A stretch of DNA of 64,000 bases. Origin: Sequoia sempervirens. Its lineage: Eukaryota > Streptophyta > Pinopsida > Cupressales > Cupressaceae. The notes beneath the pieces were generated by a model that was not told the DNA's origin, did no database searches, and saw only the letters and a program-made list of their open reading frames with translations. The position numbers were made by a program, and so were the translations under genes. Where the stretch lies: the NCBI GenBank assembly GCA_007258455.2, contig VDFB02275540.1:62001-126000 (forward strand), written 5' to 3'. Positions 35,091 to 47,431 of the stretch are shown piece by piece (position 1 is the stretch's first letter; the number at the start of each line of letters is the position of its first letter).

Positions 35091-37365
35091 GTGAAACTTC
35101 ATTTTATGGGCCCTAGTGGTAAAGGGATTAACATGTGTGTGGGCCCAGATAAGAAGGGGTTTTCTGCTGTACAAATAGCAGCATTTATAAAAGAACAAGA
35201 AGATGCTGACAATTCGATTGCAAGAGGAAAACAAACTAGTTATAGTTCCAGAAAGAAAAAAACAACATTACCCACTCATCAGATAGTTAGGCCCTCTAGA
35301 CATCCCTTCTTGTCTATACCCTCTACGGAAGAAGAAGATGAAGAACCAGAAACCACCACCCGCAAGAGAGGTCCATTAGAGAAGGCATTTAAAATGGAGG
35401 CAAGAGATATTGCTGAAGAAAAAATTGCACGTTGCCTCTATGCCAATGGTCTTCCATTCAACTTGGTGAGATCACCATATTGGAAGGACATGGTGTCAGC
35501 AATAAATAGTGCACCTCCTGATTTCACAAGTCCTGGGTATGAAAAGGTGCGTACCACCTTATTGCAAAAAGAGAAGAAATATGTAGAGGCCCAACTAAAA
35601 CCAATTAGAGATTCTTGGGTTGAAACAGGTGTATCTATTGTTTCCGATGGATGGAAAGATTGCAAAAACCGTCCATTGATTAATGTTATTGCAGTGTCCC
35701 CCAAGGGGGCAATGTTTTTGAGGGCGGTTGACTGTGAAGGGGAAGTGAAAGATGCAGTGTTCATTTCCAGGATTCTCATTGACTCCATAGAGATGGTGGG
35801 TAGTGAAAATGTTGTCCAAGTAGTTACGGACAATGCAAAAGTTTGCAGGGCTGCAGGTGCTTTGGTAGAGGCCAGATATGAGCACATCTTTTGGACACCG
35901 TGCACTGTACACTCCCTCAATTTGGTGATGCAAGCAATTGGCACCCAAATAGAGTGGGTGAAAGAAATATACCAGGAGTCTGAGGAGATCCAGATGTTTG
36001 TGACAAACCACCATATGTCACAAGCAATTTTCAGAACTTTTTCAACATTGGAATTGTTGAAGGTAAATTTTAAAATTTAATTATTTAGTTTCATTTATCA
36101 TTTATGTCATGTTTTACATAATTGAATAAAATAATTTTTTGCATTATTTACATATTTTAAATGTGTTATTAACTTACTATTAACATGTTCTTAGGTTGCC
36201 GAGACCCGGTTTGCATCTCACACAATTGTTCTGAGACGACTTGTGAAGGTGAAAGATGCATTGAGTCAAATGGTTATTAGCAACCAATGGAGTATATGGA
36301 AGCAATCAAATTCAGAGAGGGCCCAAAAAGTCAAGGCATTGATCTTGAATGACGATTGGTGGGATCGTGTGAATTATGTATTGGAATTCACCGAACCTAT
36401 CATGTCTATGCTTCGGTTTGCTGATACAGATGAACCATGCTTGGGGGATGTCTATGATAGCATGGACACAATGTTGGAAAAAATAAAAATAGAAATACAA
36501 AAAAAAGAGAATGATCCTGAAGACACCTTGTACAAAAGGGTGGAAGCAATTGTTCTTCATCGTTGGAACAAGATGACAACTCCATTGCACCTCCTTGCAT
36601 ATGCCCTATCTCCGAGGTACTATACCACTGAAGTGCTTTCTATCCCAGGGAGAATACCGCCATATAGAGATGCTGAAGTTGCTAATGGGTATAAGACGGC
36701 ATTTAGTAGAATGTTCAGTGATCCAGAAGTGCATGCAAGTGTCATGAGAGAATTTGGAATGTTTGTCACAGGAAAATCAAAAAATCATAATGCTTCTGTT
36801 GCTAGAGACCAATACAAAATGGATGGTCTTACATGGTGGTACCTCCATGGTCAAGATTATATGTACCTCCAACCTCTTGCAATCAAGATCCTCTCACAAG
36901 TAAGTTTTTTTTTTTTGCCACTTGTATTGTAAAATTTAACACTTAACATTCTTGAATTTATCTTGCATTTTTTTATTTTGTTGGTTTTCTCTCCGGTTTG
37001 CAAGCTCTTCTGCCGCTGAACGGAATTGGAGTACATACTCCTTTATCCACTCAGTGAAGCGTAACCGGTTGGCTGCAAAAAGAGCTGAAGACTTAGTGTA
37101 TATTCATTCCAATTTGCGTCTTCTGTCACGTAAGGATCCTCAATACAGGCAGGGGGCAGCGAGGCTTTGGGATGTAGCACCCGAGTCTACTGACTTGGAT
37201 GCAACCATTCAGGATCTTGCTAGAGCCACTATGGATGATGTGGGTGATATTGATGACATATCACATGGTGTTGGATCCGCTTTGGGTTCAAATGATGATG
37301 ATTTTGAAGTTGAAACCACTCAAAATCCAAGTCATGATGATTCTGACAATCCTTTTGATGATTGA
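35091..37365 (+). pseudogene. hAT transposase body (DUF659 and dimerisation domain)
   Basis: Coding blocks are 35091-36062, 36195-36899 and about 37005-37365. The first has a Lys/Arg-rich linker and the DUF659 core (IVSDGWKDCKNRPLINVIAV, then VVQVVTDNAKVCRAAG and FWTPCTVHSLNLV). The first intron (36063-36194, AAG|GTAAAT to TTCTTAG|GTT) keeps frame. The last block has SSSAAERNWSTYSFIHSVKR, the hAT C-terminal dimerisation signature, then an acidic tail ending TGA at 37365. The second intron (36900-37004) shifts the frame by one with the only visible acceptor, so it is either mis-called or damaged. With the exon 1 stops, the gene is probably inactive. Confidence 0.8.
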
Positions 37366-37734
37366 TGAGCACATGAACAATGAACATTGAATCATGTTTC
37401 AATGTTTCATGAACTACATTTTGTAATTCAGTAATTTTATTTGAATATTTTTCAACTATCAATTGGCATTTAATATTTATCTTTGGCATTTGGCATTGAT
37501 CAATCATCAAGTATCATACTATGAAATCATTTAGTTTTACAATTCTCTATATTTCTCTTATTTTTTTGTATATATAATACATATATATAGATTTATAATA
37601 TATTAAATTACTAATATATATATATATATACACACGTACCCATACGTACCCAAACCCCTAAAAAAATTTTGCCCGTAACCACGTACCGGGTTCTCGTACC
37701 CAAACCCGTCCCCAAACCCGAACCGGTAACTTAG

Positions 37735-38183
37735 TTTATAGTTCATTGACATCCTTGAAGCAAATATTTGTTAGTGAAGCATGGTTAGATTCAACATATT
37801 CAAACAAGGCTAATGGAGAAAGGACCACGTTGACAATTTTTGATGATGCTTATGTGAAGGGAGGTACAAATATCATCAAGATATCCTCAAATTTCAATTT
37901 GAATTCTTTGTATTCATTTTTCAAAAGCATTTACTTTTGTAACTTGAACTATAAATTTAATTTGTTTGTACTTTATAAGTGTTGGAGCCCTTGGTGAAGG
38001 TTTTGCACTTTGTGGATGGGGAGAGAAACCCATTGGATACATTTATGAGGCCATGGAAAGGGCCAAAGAAGCCATCAAAAACTATTTGAAGGGGGATAGA
38101 AGTAGATTTAATCACATTTGGGAGATCTTTGAGTGGAGGTAGAACAATCAACTCCACTAACTCATCCATGTAGTAGAGTACTA
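37735..38183 (+). pseudogene. Old hAT transposase pseudogene, piece 2 of 3
   Basis: It continues piece 1 after the inserted hAT: SLKQIFVSEAWLDSTYSNKA, then after a frameshift VLHFVDGERNP and a RSRFNHIWEIFEWR-like stretch, ending LIHVVEYY at 38183. The frame is cut there by an LTR with TACTA duplication and resumes at 45484 with LTPKFFFFDRFKDVNGEV. Frameshifts and stops are present. Confidence 0.72.
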
Positions 38184-39692
38184 TGTAATGTCCCCAATTT
38201 TATAAGTCAGTATTGTAGTTAAATAATTAATTTAATGTTGTCAAAAAAAGCTAAATTAAAAAGAGACAACTTAAATTAATTATTTAAGTGGAGCAAAAGT
38301 AACTTAAGTTAGAAAAAGTTAAATAAATTAAATAAGTTACTTTTGAATTTCAAAAACGAAATAAGTTAAAGGTGAAAGGGAAAAAAGAAAGAAGGCAAGA
38401 AGGCAGGAGGAGTTACGTAGTGGAAAGAATAAAAGATTTGAGGAGCTTTGTTGCAGTGAGGTCGGTTTTGGATTTTGGAGAGCAAGTTCTTTGCTGGCTG
38501 AACTGGGTTCAACACATCCTTTTGGAGGATGGAAACCCTCTAGAAGAAGATCAGCTTTGGTGGTGAGATTATCCACCTTGGCTGATAATTGACGAAATCA
38601 CTTAGGTTTCGTAGTTGTGCTTTATCGATTTTAGTTTCAAAATTTGTTAAGACTTGTATCGAGACAAATTTCAGGCAACATAAGGAGTTTTAGAGGTTCA
38701 ATAAAGTGAATTGTTATATTTTATTGAGCAATTGATGATATAGCCATACATCTCATAGTTTGGAAGGACTAATAGATATATTATATTGTTAGGTGGTAGG
38801 GGCAGTTTATATATTAAATTATTGTGAAGACATATCTGCCTCTTTCATAAATTTCAGTTCTTGGGAAAATCTTATGCAAAAAATTAGTGAAAGTGTAGGT
38901 ACTACATCTTATCGAGTTTATATCGGAAGCTACGAATCATTTTTTTATGGTGGTGTGATAAGTATGTCTCTTTGTAGCAACTGAATAGATGGATAGGTTA
39001 TGTTTAAGAGAAATTTGGTTGTTCAAATTATTTCTAGATGTTGTGATTTTTAAAATGAAACAACGTCAATAACTTATGATATTATAAGCCGTGTTGTGTT
39101 AAAGAAGCTGTTTCTCATGGAAGTTGACAAATCATTATTTCAAGCGAAAATATGGAAGGCTTGAGGGAGGCAATATTATATTAATTGTCAAGAATTGAAG
39201 GTGGATGTGTTCATATGTTGGGTATGAAAAGGAAATGGCTATAGGATTAGTGGTAGAAGTCATGTGGAGCTTTGTCCAGACTCAGTCGACAATCTATTGC
39301 AGCCATTGCAACTTATGTGTAGCGATAATACCTATGATCTCCTATGAAAGAAGCACTAATTTAACAAGAGGAATGTCAACTCAGGTTAATTAAAGCGTCA
39401 CTTTCTTCCAAGGCTTGAATTATAGAATTATAAAGCTTCAGGAAGAGTTGTCCAATTACCGCAATCACTGAATAAGTTTATGAAGGGAGTCTCATTATTA
39501 AAATCGGGATTTGTATATTTCATACAGCTGATAGTTTGAGTTTATCATCACAGCTAAGTTAATCGCTTCACTCTTTTAGAGTGGTCGGAAATATTTTTGG
39601 GAAAAATTGTGGGAGTAACGTGGAGTATGTTTGAAGGGCGTCGGACAAGTCCAGATTTAATTTGGTATTCTTCAATGTCTGGAAAGAGTCGA

Positions 39693-42600
39693 TGTGATGT
39701 CCCTGAATTGGAGGTATCATGATTTAATTAAATTAATTGATTAAGTTGTCCAAAATTAATAATTTATCAAAAGGATAGCTTAATTGGTTATTTTAATTAA
39801 AAGTATTAAATTAATTATTTATAAAGTTGTTCCAATAAATTAATATCAAAAGGATGACTTTATATTTAATTGATTTAATAAAGTGACTAAATAAAATAAT
39901 AAATCATAAAGTCACTTAAAGGAATAAAATAATATTATTTCTAGAAGCTTCTTGAAGTTGGATGAGAATTCTTTATAAGGAGCTCAATGCATGTCATTTT
40001 CATCATGTCTTGAGTTCTATTTTCCATTCCCGCATGGTAAAAGCTGAGGCTTGCATTGCTCAAGGGTTTGAAGACTCTAGAGTACCAGGTTCGATTGTGA
40101 AAGTGAAATATGCTAACCAATTTTTTCGATGAAATAACACACATAACCAGCACTTAAGCAACTCGGTTAGCGTTCGCTCCAAAAGAAAACTGAACTTGAA
40201 ATGAACTCACACCAAGAATGCACACTCAACCCCAATGAGGGATAGGTGTTGTCATATGGCGGAGGAGCTAAATGAAAATACTTGAAGAAAACTACTCAAC
40301 GTCAAGAATGTGCACTCAAGATCCCACTGAGGGCGAGGTGCTAACATATGACGGAGTGTTGAATTGAAAACTAGAAACTGATAGGCGGATAACCAGCCAT
40401 GAAGAGCATTTCCACACTACCACCAAACAGTGGGTGGAAAAGATTACAATTAAAACAATTCATCCGCTGCGGCGGGCATCCAGAGAGCTGTGGGGATTCT
40501 CCACTATGAAAGTGGGTACAAGAGAGTTACAAATCAGATTATCCACATTGGCGGTAAACCATCCAGGGGTAATTTAATGACAAAACAGTAAGTAATTGCA
40601 GAACTGGAAATGGTTGGATTAGTAATGCTTAATCTCAACCTTTACAAATTAAACTCTGCAGATTACAAATTACAATGATAGGAATGAACCTTAGAACAAT
40701 AAGTATGAACTTTTACAATCATATAACACTCCAAAACTGAAGTATAAGACCAAAAACTGAGAACTATAACAGTCTGATATAAAAACCAGAATTCTGGAAA
40801 TTCAAACCAGCAAACTGTGAATTCATTAAATGCTCATAACTTGGTCAAATTACCTCCAATTGACGTGAAATCAGTTGCAATGATCTCCTGGAAGATAGGC
40901 GCCCATTCCATGATGAAGAAACAGCAGCAAATGATAAGTATTATTTTCTTAGCACAATTCCCAATGTTCCAGAATGGTACGGCCTTGAGCAAGGGCGATT
41001 TTGACAAGTAAAAATCATAAACTCAAAACTAAAATCTGAAACTCTCCAAAGATGGTCACCTTGGGTGTAGGAATGGATTGGAAAAGTACCCACAAGCAAA
41101 TTAAATTCACTCCAAAAGCTGTATGCAAAAACCACTTTCAGCTGTGACTGTATCAGCAACTTCAAAACTGGAAATTTCATCAAAATCTTCAACTATTGAG
41201 CTCAATCTGCTAGTCTGATTTGAGAAGCAGCAAATGACCAACTAGGTGTTGTATTTCAAACACGAAATTGTTGGATTAAATGTTGTTGTCGACAGCATAA
41301 CATTAGCATAAAAATATTGGATAATCAGCTCTTCAAACAGCAGCAATATATAAACTTTTGTTGGCAAATGAAGCAACAAGAACTCTTCAAATTCCAAGAA
41401 GTTGAATCACTTCAACTTCCAAAAGGACGCCACCTTTTTGCCTTTTACTTTTTGAAATAATAAAATATCATTCAACTTCCCCTTTAGGCATCCATTTCAT
41501 ATTGCAACAATAAAGCATTTATTAAATAATTAAATGCTCACTTGACCCCTTTATGTCCCCTTCTTTAAAACAACTTGAAGTCATCAAGCCTAGGCGTGGG
41601 GTACAACTTCAAGACATGAAAAATTGACTAAGTCTGAAACTCAGTCAAAGGAGATAACCAAAAACAATGCCCAAGCTGCAACTGATGAATTGCTAAAAAT
41701 AGCAAACTGACAAATGCCAAACTGAACCAAGTTGATGATGATGTTTCTGCCAAAAATGAACTTACTAAAAATAGCAAATGCCAAAAATAGTAAGTTAACT
41801 TCAAAACCACCAGAAAGCCAAACTGAACACCGAACTGCAAAGGATTGAATTGCTGCTAGATAGATACTGCCAAAAGATAGACTTGCTAAAAATAGCAAAC
41901 TGCTATAAATAGTAAGTCTGCACAACAACCTCTGAACGCCAATTGAACAGAATCTGAAAGAGGAAACCCTAGTTTTCTACTTCAGCTTAGCCTACGGATT
42001 TCCGGAAATAGGCTAAATCCAAAAGAAGAGTATATGGCCAAAATGGGGACATTACAGAAAGATCGACCCTAGCTGGAAGTGTTGAGAAATCCATCTAGGG
42101 TTTCTACAGGTGCTTCATTGGAGAATTCTAATAGGTGCAATAGCTGATGTATTATTTCCCTTGATCAAATGCAATAGTTGGTTTATTATTGCATCACCAT
42201 CATTTGCAGCAGCTGAGGTATTGTTGCAAATATTTCTGAGGGTTTGATTTTTGCAGCAGCTGATTTATTGTTGCAAACAAAGTTCATTGGTGGAGAAAGT
42301 TTGAATTGATTATTGCCCAAAATTTAATGGTCTTTGGCCGGATTTTGGTGTAGCTAGAGATTCAGTATTTGGAGGACCATATTAGTCAACTTCATAAAAC
42401 AATTTTCTGTAGGTTATTGGAATTCGATTTTGGAAGCATTGAAGAAATTGATTTATTGAGAAAATTCAAAATTTTGAAGAGAAAGATTGGGATGATTTCA
42501 TGAGGATATTAGTGCTTGCTTTTTATGACAGTTTGCTGCCTTTTCACAGTCATTAAGGGAGGTCGAGCTGCACATGCTATTCTCAGATTTTTGCTCATAT

Positions 42601-43417
42601 ATCATCATTGAAGGGTCGATTCTTTGTGGGAATTGGATTGCCCCATTTGGAAAGCTTTGGCAATAATGTTAGGGTATATTTGGAGGAGTTTGCAAGCTGT
42701 TATAATTTATTATTGAAGAATTTCCATGGCTGCCATCTGAAGGTTGAAACTCAGATTTTCATTCATTGTGCCTTCATCTTGCATTGATTCTACACTTGGG
42801 CTGGAGCGCTCAATTCCTATAGGCTAGGCGATGATGTTAGGAGAGATGTGAAGAGTTTGGAACCTGTTATTATTTTATCTTGAGGTCTGCACATCTAGAG
42901 CAGGGGTGGCTGCATCAAAGGGGTTCGACTCATCATTGTGAGGAGTCCATAATTGCTGATAAGGAGTTCGGAAGGATGCCATTCATCTGCAGTTCGTAGC
43001 AGCAACTTATCCCAGGTTCCTTTCATCATATTTTCATGTCTATGCTTTGTAATATCTGAGTACAAGTCTGAAAACTATTTGCAGCCTATAAGGCAATTGT
43101 ATGAGCATATTTGTAATGAAAAAGCAATCACTGTCTTGAGCTGATTGTAATCAGTCTATTTACATCAGCATATCAGATTTGAATAAAGAAGATTGAAGTG
43201 CAAGGTTGCATGCCAAATGTTTGTTAAAATGTCAATACTCATTTGCATAGAGTTTTAGGGAGTTAGTGGCTCTTGCCTTTCATATTATTGCATTATTTGA
43301 AGTTGACAATCAATTAGCATTCAAAAGAATATCATAACACTTTGCAAGATAACTGTTTGACTTAATTCCCAAGCATTTAAAACTGAAAATTAGGCAGCTT
43401 TGGCAAGGGCCATTACA
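39693..43417 (+). mobile_element. Nested solo LTR, TSD GTCGA, carrying a further LTR
   Basis: Starts TGTGATGTCCCTG and ends GGCCATTACA, flanked by GTCGA (39688-39692 and 43418-43422). Without the inner LTR it is about 1767 bp. It is inserted in the LTR 38184-45478 and interrupted by 40104-42056. Confidence 0.85.
40104..42056 (-). mobile_element. Solo LTR (family A), minus strand, TSD GAAAG
   Basis: A 1953-bp antisense copy of the LTRs of the element at 49150-57104: on the minus strand it starts TGTAATGTCCCCATTTTGGCC and ends in ...ATATTTCA. GAAAG flanks it on both sides (40099-40103, 42057-42061). The ORFs on its minus strand have the same peptides as those in the LTRs at 49278 and 55306 and are not genes. 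Confidence 0.93.
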
Positions 43418-43519
43418 GTCGATTGCTTGGTAATGAGGAATTCTGAATGGGGAATACGAATGAGACGATTGGTAATAAAGACTAGCTGATCCCAACTTTA
43501 ATTTCAAAGGTCCCTGAAC

Positions 43520-44575
43520 CTATGCTCGACGGGGACGCGTCCCCTGTGTTTTTATGCCGTTTCCCGTACTGGGTACGAAACGGGGACGCGGGGACGGCTA
43601 GGAAACGTCCCCTGGCCGTCCCCTTTTTCCCTCCAAGTACCCGGTACTTCCAGGAGACTTTTGGCAAAACGCAGGGGACGTAGGGTACTTCTAAAAGTAC
43701 CCGAAACTTCCTAGCTATCCCTCATCCGTACCGGGTACTTCCAGAAGTACCCTATGGCCCAGCAGCAAAAAAAACACATTTTTATAAAAAATTAAAGTTT
43801 TTAAAAATGAAAAAAAGGCATGGGCGGGCCCACAAGGGACGCCCCATGCCACTTAACCTAATTTATGCCTTATATATGCCCTAAAATGAGAAAAAGCAAC
43901 TCATTTTTACATTCGGCTTGTGAAGTGAAGGAGAGCAAAAGAAGAGTAGCTGAGTGAAGGATCACCAAACTAGTCAGTATCGTCAGACTCCAGCCTTACG
44001 TTGGGATGTTAGTCCCAAAGATGCTATGCAGATTGAGGAGAATGCACATGAGGGATTGGTTGGGGTTCCATTGGTTGAGGCAGATCCTTCCATTGACATG
44101 GACACTGACACTAACTTAGACTCGAGCTCTAATGGTGAGGGTGATGCTGATTTAGACCTACCTTATGCTGATTAGGGACCTTGGACAGCGATATATTTTC
44201 TTAGTTTTATGTTTAGCATGTCATTTCATAGTTGAGACTTGGAGCCTTTGGGCATTTTGGTTATAATTATTAGACTTTTATATGATATGTGTGCACATTG
44301 ATAATGAAAAGCATTTGAATTTTGTTAATTTGTTTGTCGATTCTCATGTGAAATCTCAATTCAAGTCTAATGATATGTATTAAGCTTATACAAATGTCTA
44401 GAATGAATGCTTTATCAATGTTATGCTATGAACATTTGAAATTTCTATATATTTTAAAAAATTCCCTATTTTTTTATCAGCCGTCCCCTAAAAAATGACC
44501 CAAAAGTACCCCCGTACCGGAAACTCGTCTCGCTGTACCGGGCACTCCCCGTCCTCGAAACCCCGTGGAGCATAG
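43520..44575 (+). mobile_element. Non-autonomous hAT element, TSD CCCTGAAC
   Basis: A 1056-bp element with 8-bp duplications CCCTGAAC (43512-43519, 44576-44583) and terminal inverted repeats CTATGCTC(G/C)ACGGGG matching at 14 of 15 positions. Subterminal GTACCC/GGGTACTT words resemble those of the larger hAT at 34371. A 73-codon ORF (43954-44175) contains LRWDVSPKDAMQIEENAHEG and an acidic C-terminus, probably the leftover 3' end of a transposase gene. The rest of the transposase is missing, so it needs help from an autonomous relative. Confidence 0.88.
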
Positions 44576-45483
44576 CCCTGAACCTTTAGTAACCGTTGCT
44601 TAAATAAAGAGTCGGGTGTTGAATCGGGAGTTGATTAAGAATATATCAGCTAATATTATTCGGTGTGCTATGAAATAAGGAGATGCATTGAGTTGAACAT
44701 CTAAATTTTGGTGCTAATTTTTGCTAATTTCCAGTCGCTTGAGCTTCCAGTGGTAACCTTAAATTCAACCTACAATTCGGACGGCTAGAAACATAATTTG
44801 TAGAAGTTTTTGACTAAGCCTGTATATTTTGGTAACGAAAGCCTGAAGACCACCTTTGGTAATATGCTTGGTTTTGTGCATATAAATTGGGTCTCGATAG
44901 AGAAAGTCTGCATGGAGTTCAATGTGTAGCTGTGACTATAGCAGTAATACCATGGATTTCTGAAGCTGCTCTGCCAGTCACTGTGTTCTTCTGAGCACTG
45001 GATTCCTTAGGATAGATAAAGAGTTCATGTTAAGAAATAGTCCTTTCCAGTATTGGCAATATCAGAATATGTTCCAAATCTTTAATTGTTGGGAGCTCAA
45101 TAGAGAGATTGATTTATTCTAGAACTGTTAGCTGGAGTATAGCTGTAGTAATTTAAGGTCAGGAATATATATTCCTCTATTTTACCTTGTTTCTTATCCT
45201 GGGATGTAATGTTTGAGTCAAATGACATATCTGTGCTGGTAATATGGACGTTTATAGTTTTTTGTATATGCATTTGTGAAACTCTTTAAATTGAATTTGT
45301 TGTGAGAGACAATTGTCAAATATTGAACTCAAACTGGAAATCCAATTCATATCAGTAAAGAGTTAAGTGTTTGAAAAAATGCTTGTCAATACACCTAGAA
45401 AGAACAGTTGGTAATTTGGAAAAAAAATTGGGCTTCAAAGTTGGTTGAGATAGGCACAAAACAGGGTAGGCTATTATATACTA

Positions 45484-46290
45484 TCTCACACCCAAGTTTT
45501 TCTTCTTTGATAGATTCAAAGATGTTAATGGGGAGGTTATGGAGGGCCTCTTAGGAGGTGTTGAGAAGATGACACTCAAGATTGAGTTGAGAGACATTAT
45601 TTTAGACTTGCAAAAATACAGGCAAGCTAGGGGAGTCTCTTTTCTTCATCACTAGATATCTGAGGGAGATTCATAGAGACATTAGGTAACAAAATTTGGA
45701 GTCTTTACTTATATCTTACAAGTCACAAATTACATTATTATTAAAATATTTCTTGCTTACAAACTATTGAATATTTTTTTTGTATGTTTTGGTGCTAAGA
45801 TTGAGGTGGAAACTCCCTAAATCTTTAAAGGCTAGCATTTAAAATTTGTCTCAACCTTGTAGCGCTTTTGGTTGTGAGTGCAATTGAAGTTTTTTTGATG
45901 GAATTTAGATGAAGAAGCACAATAGGTCTACTCAACAATGCCTCAATGACCTAGTTTTTGTGCAACACAACCTTTGTCTTCACACAAGAAATTTGGAGGA
46001 TAAATCATAGGAGCTTATTGATTTGGATGAGATTGATCCTTGTAGTGATTGTTCATTGTACTACATAGGATGATAATTCCCCTTTGTTTAAAGAGGATGA
46101 GATTGCTGATTTTGAGAGGTAGGCTATGGAGGATGTAAACTTAGGAGAGATTGGATTGGATGACATAAATGTAGATGATGGCCAACATGAGATAAAAGGA
46201 GTCCTTGCCATCTAGTAGCAAGGTGGAGCCACAAGTGCAACCTCTAAGGTAGAGCAAGGAGCTGCAATCATGTGCAATGACTAGACCGTC
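45484..46290 (+). pseudogene. Old hAT transposase pseudogene, piece 3 of 3 (dimerisation domain)
   Basis: Resumes with LTPKFFFFDRFKDVNGEVME followed by LLGGVEKMTLKIELRD. After about 150 bp of unreadable sequence it continues with MKKHNRSTQQCLNDLVFVQH and NLCLHTRNLEDKS then ELIDLDEIDPCSDC, the hAT C-terminal dimerisation region and tail. Several stops. The three pieces lie in order on one strand and span about 12 kb because of later insertions. Confidence 0.75.
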
Positions 46291-46361
46291 TCCCCCCTTT
46301 TTCACTAGAACAGGCAAGAGAAAATTGTAAAATATTTTAATTTGTAACTTGCCCAAGTATG

Positions 46362-47431
46362 TGATGAGCACACACTTATACTCAGAGGGGGCGTGAATCA
46401 GTAGAAGACAAAACTTTTACTTATTTAAAAACAACCACCACAAACATAGCAATCACACAAGATCTACCAACTAGAGACACAAGATTTACGTGGAAACCCT
46501 TTAGGGAGAAAACCATGGAGAAAGATTGCTTGGATCTACTATCCAAATCCAGCTAACAATAAAATTCTCTTTTAGAAATCTTCATAGGCACCAACCCATT
46601 GGAGACACCAATACCCTCCACTGAGCACTAGCTTAACAAGAGATATCAATCTCTTCCATTGGGAGGCACCAACCTCCAAATGTACAAAAAAATTTCTTTT
46701 TGAATATAGCTTCTTCAAAGCATGATTATCATGTGAATCTACTTCATAAAATCTCCTCAAGAGTTTGCTATAAATCTTCTGTAAATCACCTTGAAAGGTC
46801 TGCTAGAAATCTTCCATAAATCACTTGGAAAGGTTTGCTACGACTCTTGCTGTAAATCACCTTGAAAGGTCTGCTACAACTCTAATAAATCAATATCAAT
46901 ATCTGCTATAAGTCTGCTTTAAATATGCTCATAAGTCTGCTTTAGATCTGATCATAAGTCTTCTTTAGATTTCCTTTTTAGTCTGCTTTGAATAGGAAAG
47001 ATATTTCATTAATTGGTTGAGTTATTCTTCCCCACACATCTTCTTTTATACCACAAAAGTGCACCTCTTCACCTAAGAGGGGCGACCCATCAAGAGGGGT
47101 CGGCCTTGTGTGCATAAAAAATAATTTTATTTTATTTAAAAATCTTCACATTGGACAACCATGCTAGGTAGGTAGGCCTCATTTGAACACAATAAAACTA
47201 ATTTTTAATTCCCCCAAAAGGGGTGGTCTACCATGCTTGGTTGGCCAGCCCAAAAAGGCTCTCAAAAAATAATAATTTTATTTTTACTTGCATAAGATGT
47301 TAGTGCCAAAATCCGTGAGTGGCGATTAGTGATGTAGGCACCAAAAAATAGCATATAAATCATGGCAAATATATCGTCTTGATCCTCCTCTCATTTCATC
47401 TTTGACATCAACGACAATAATATTTCCAACA
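46362..47431 (+). mobile_element. Solo LTR (family D), TSD GTATG/ATATG
   Basis: A 1070-bp sequence from TGATGAGCACACA to TATTTCCAACA. Flanks GTATG (46357-46361) and ATATG (47432-47436) match at 4 of 5. It shares with 59688-60891 the GGGG..GTGAATCAG start, GATTTACGTGGAAACCCT and the TTTGACATCAA(C/T)GACAATA end. These words are typical of plant Copia-type LTRs, but the assignment is tentative without an interior. Confidence 0.8.

Larger units (their letters stand above)
34371..37734 (+). mobile_element. hAT DNA transposon with transposase gene, TSD TTTATAGT
   Basis: A 3364-bp element with an 8-bp target duplication TTTATAGT on both sides (34363-34370, 37735-37742), the hAT hallmark. Termini are imperfect inverted repeats: CTAGGTTACCGG at the left and CCGGTAACTTAG at the right. 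Subterminal regions (about 34375-34560 and 37630-37720) are dense in GTACCC/GGGTAC words in both orientations, likely transposase-binding sites. It encodes a BED-DUF659-dimerisation transposase. It inserted into an older hAT pseudogene, between the codons of FQNIYS and SLTSLKQ. Confidence 0.93.
38184..45478 (+). mobile_element. Solo LTR (family C), TSD TACTA, carrying nested insertions
   Basis: Starts TGTAATGTCCCCAATTTTATA and ends GGCTATTATA, a decayed form of the GGCCATTACA end seen in the nested LTR at 39693-43417. Target duplications TACTA lie at 38179-38183 and 45479-45483. Removing the nested elements leaves about 2.5 kb. Rejoining the flanks restores one open frame of the hAT pseudogene, which independently supports both ends. 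Confidence 0.8.

Noticed and set aside
35066..35093. 28-bp GT...AG as a mini-intron removing two stops in the hAT BED domain
   Set aside because: Far below the minimum size of plant introns; nonsense mutations are simpler.
38179..38893. TACTA at 38889 as the right target duplication of the LTR starting at 38184
   Set aside because: The preceding bases are GTGTAGG rather than a TACA/CA end. The copy at 45479 follows an LTR-like end and restores the hAT frame.
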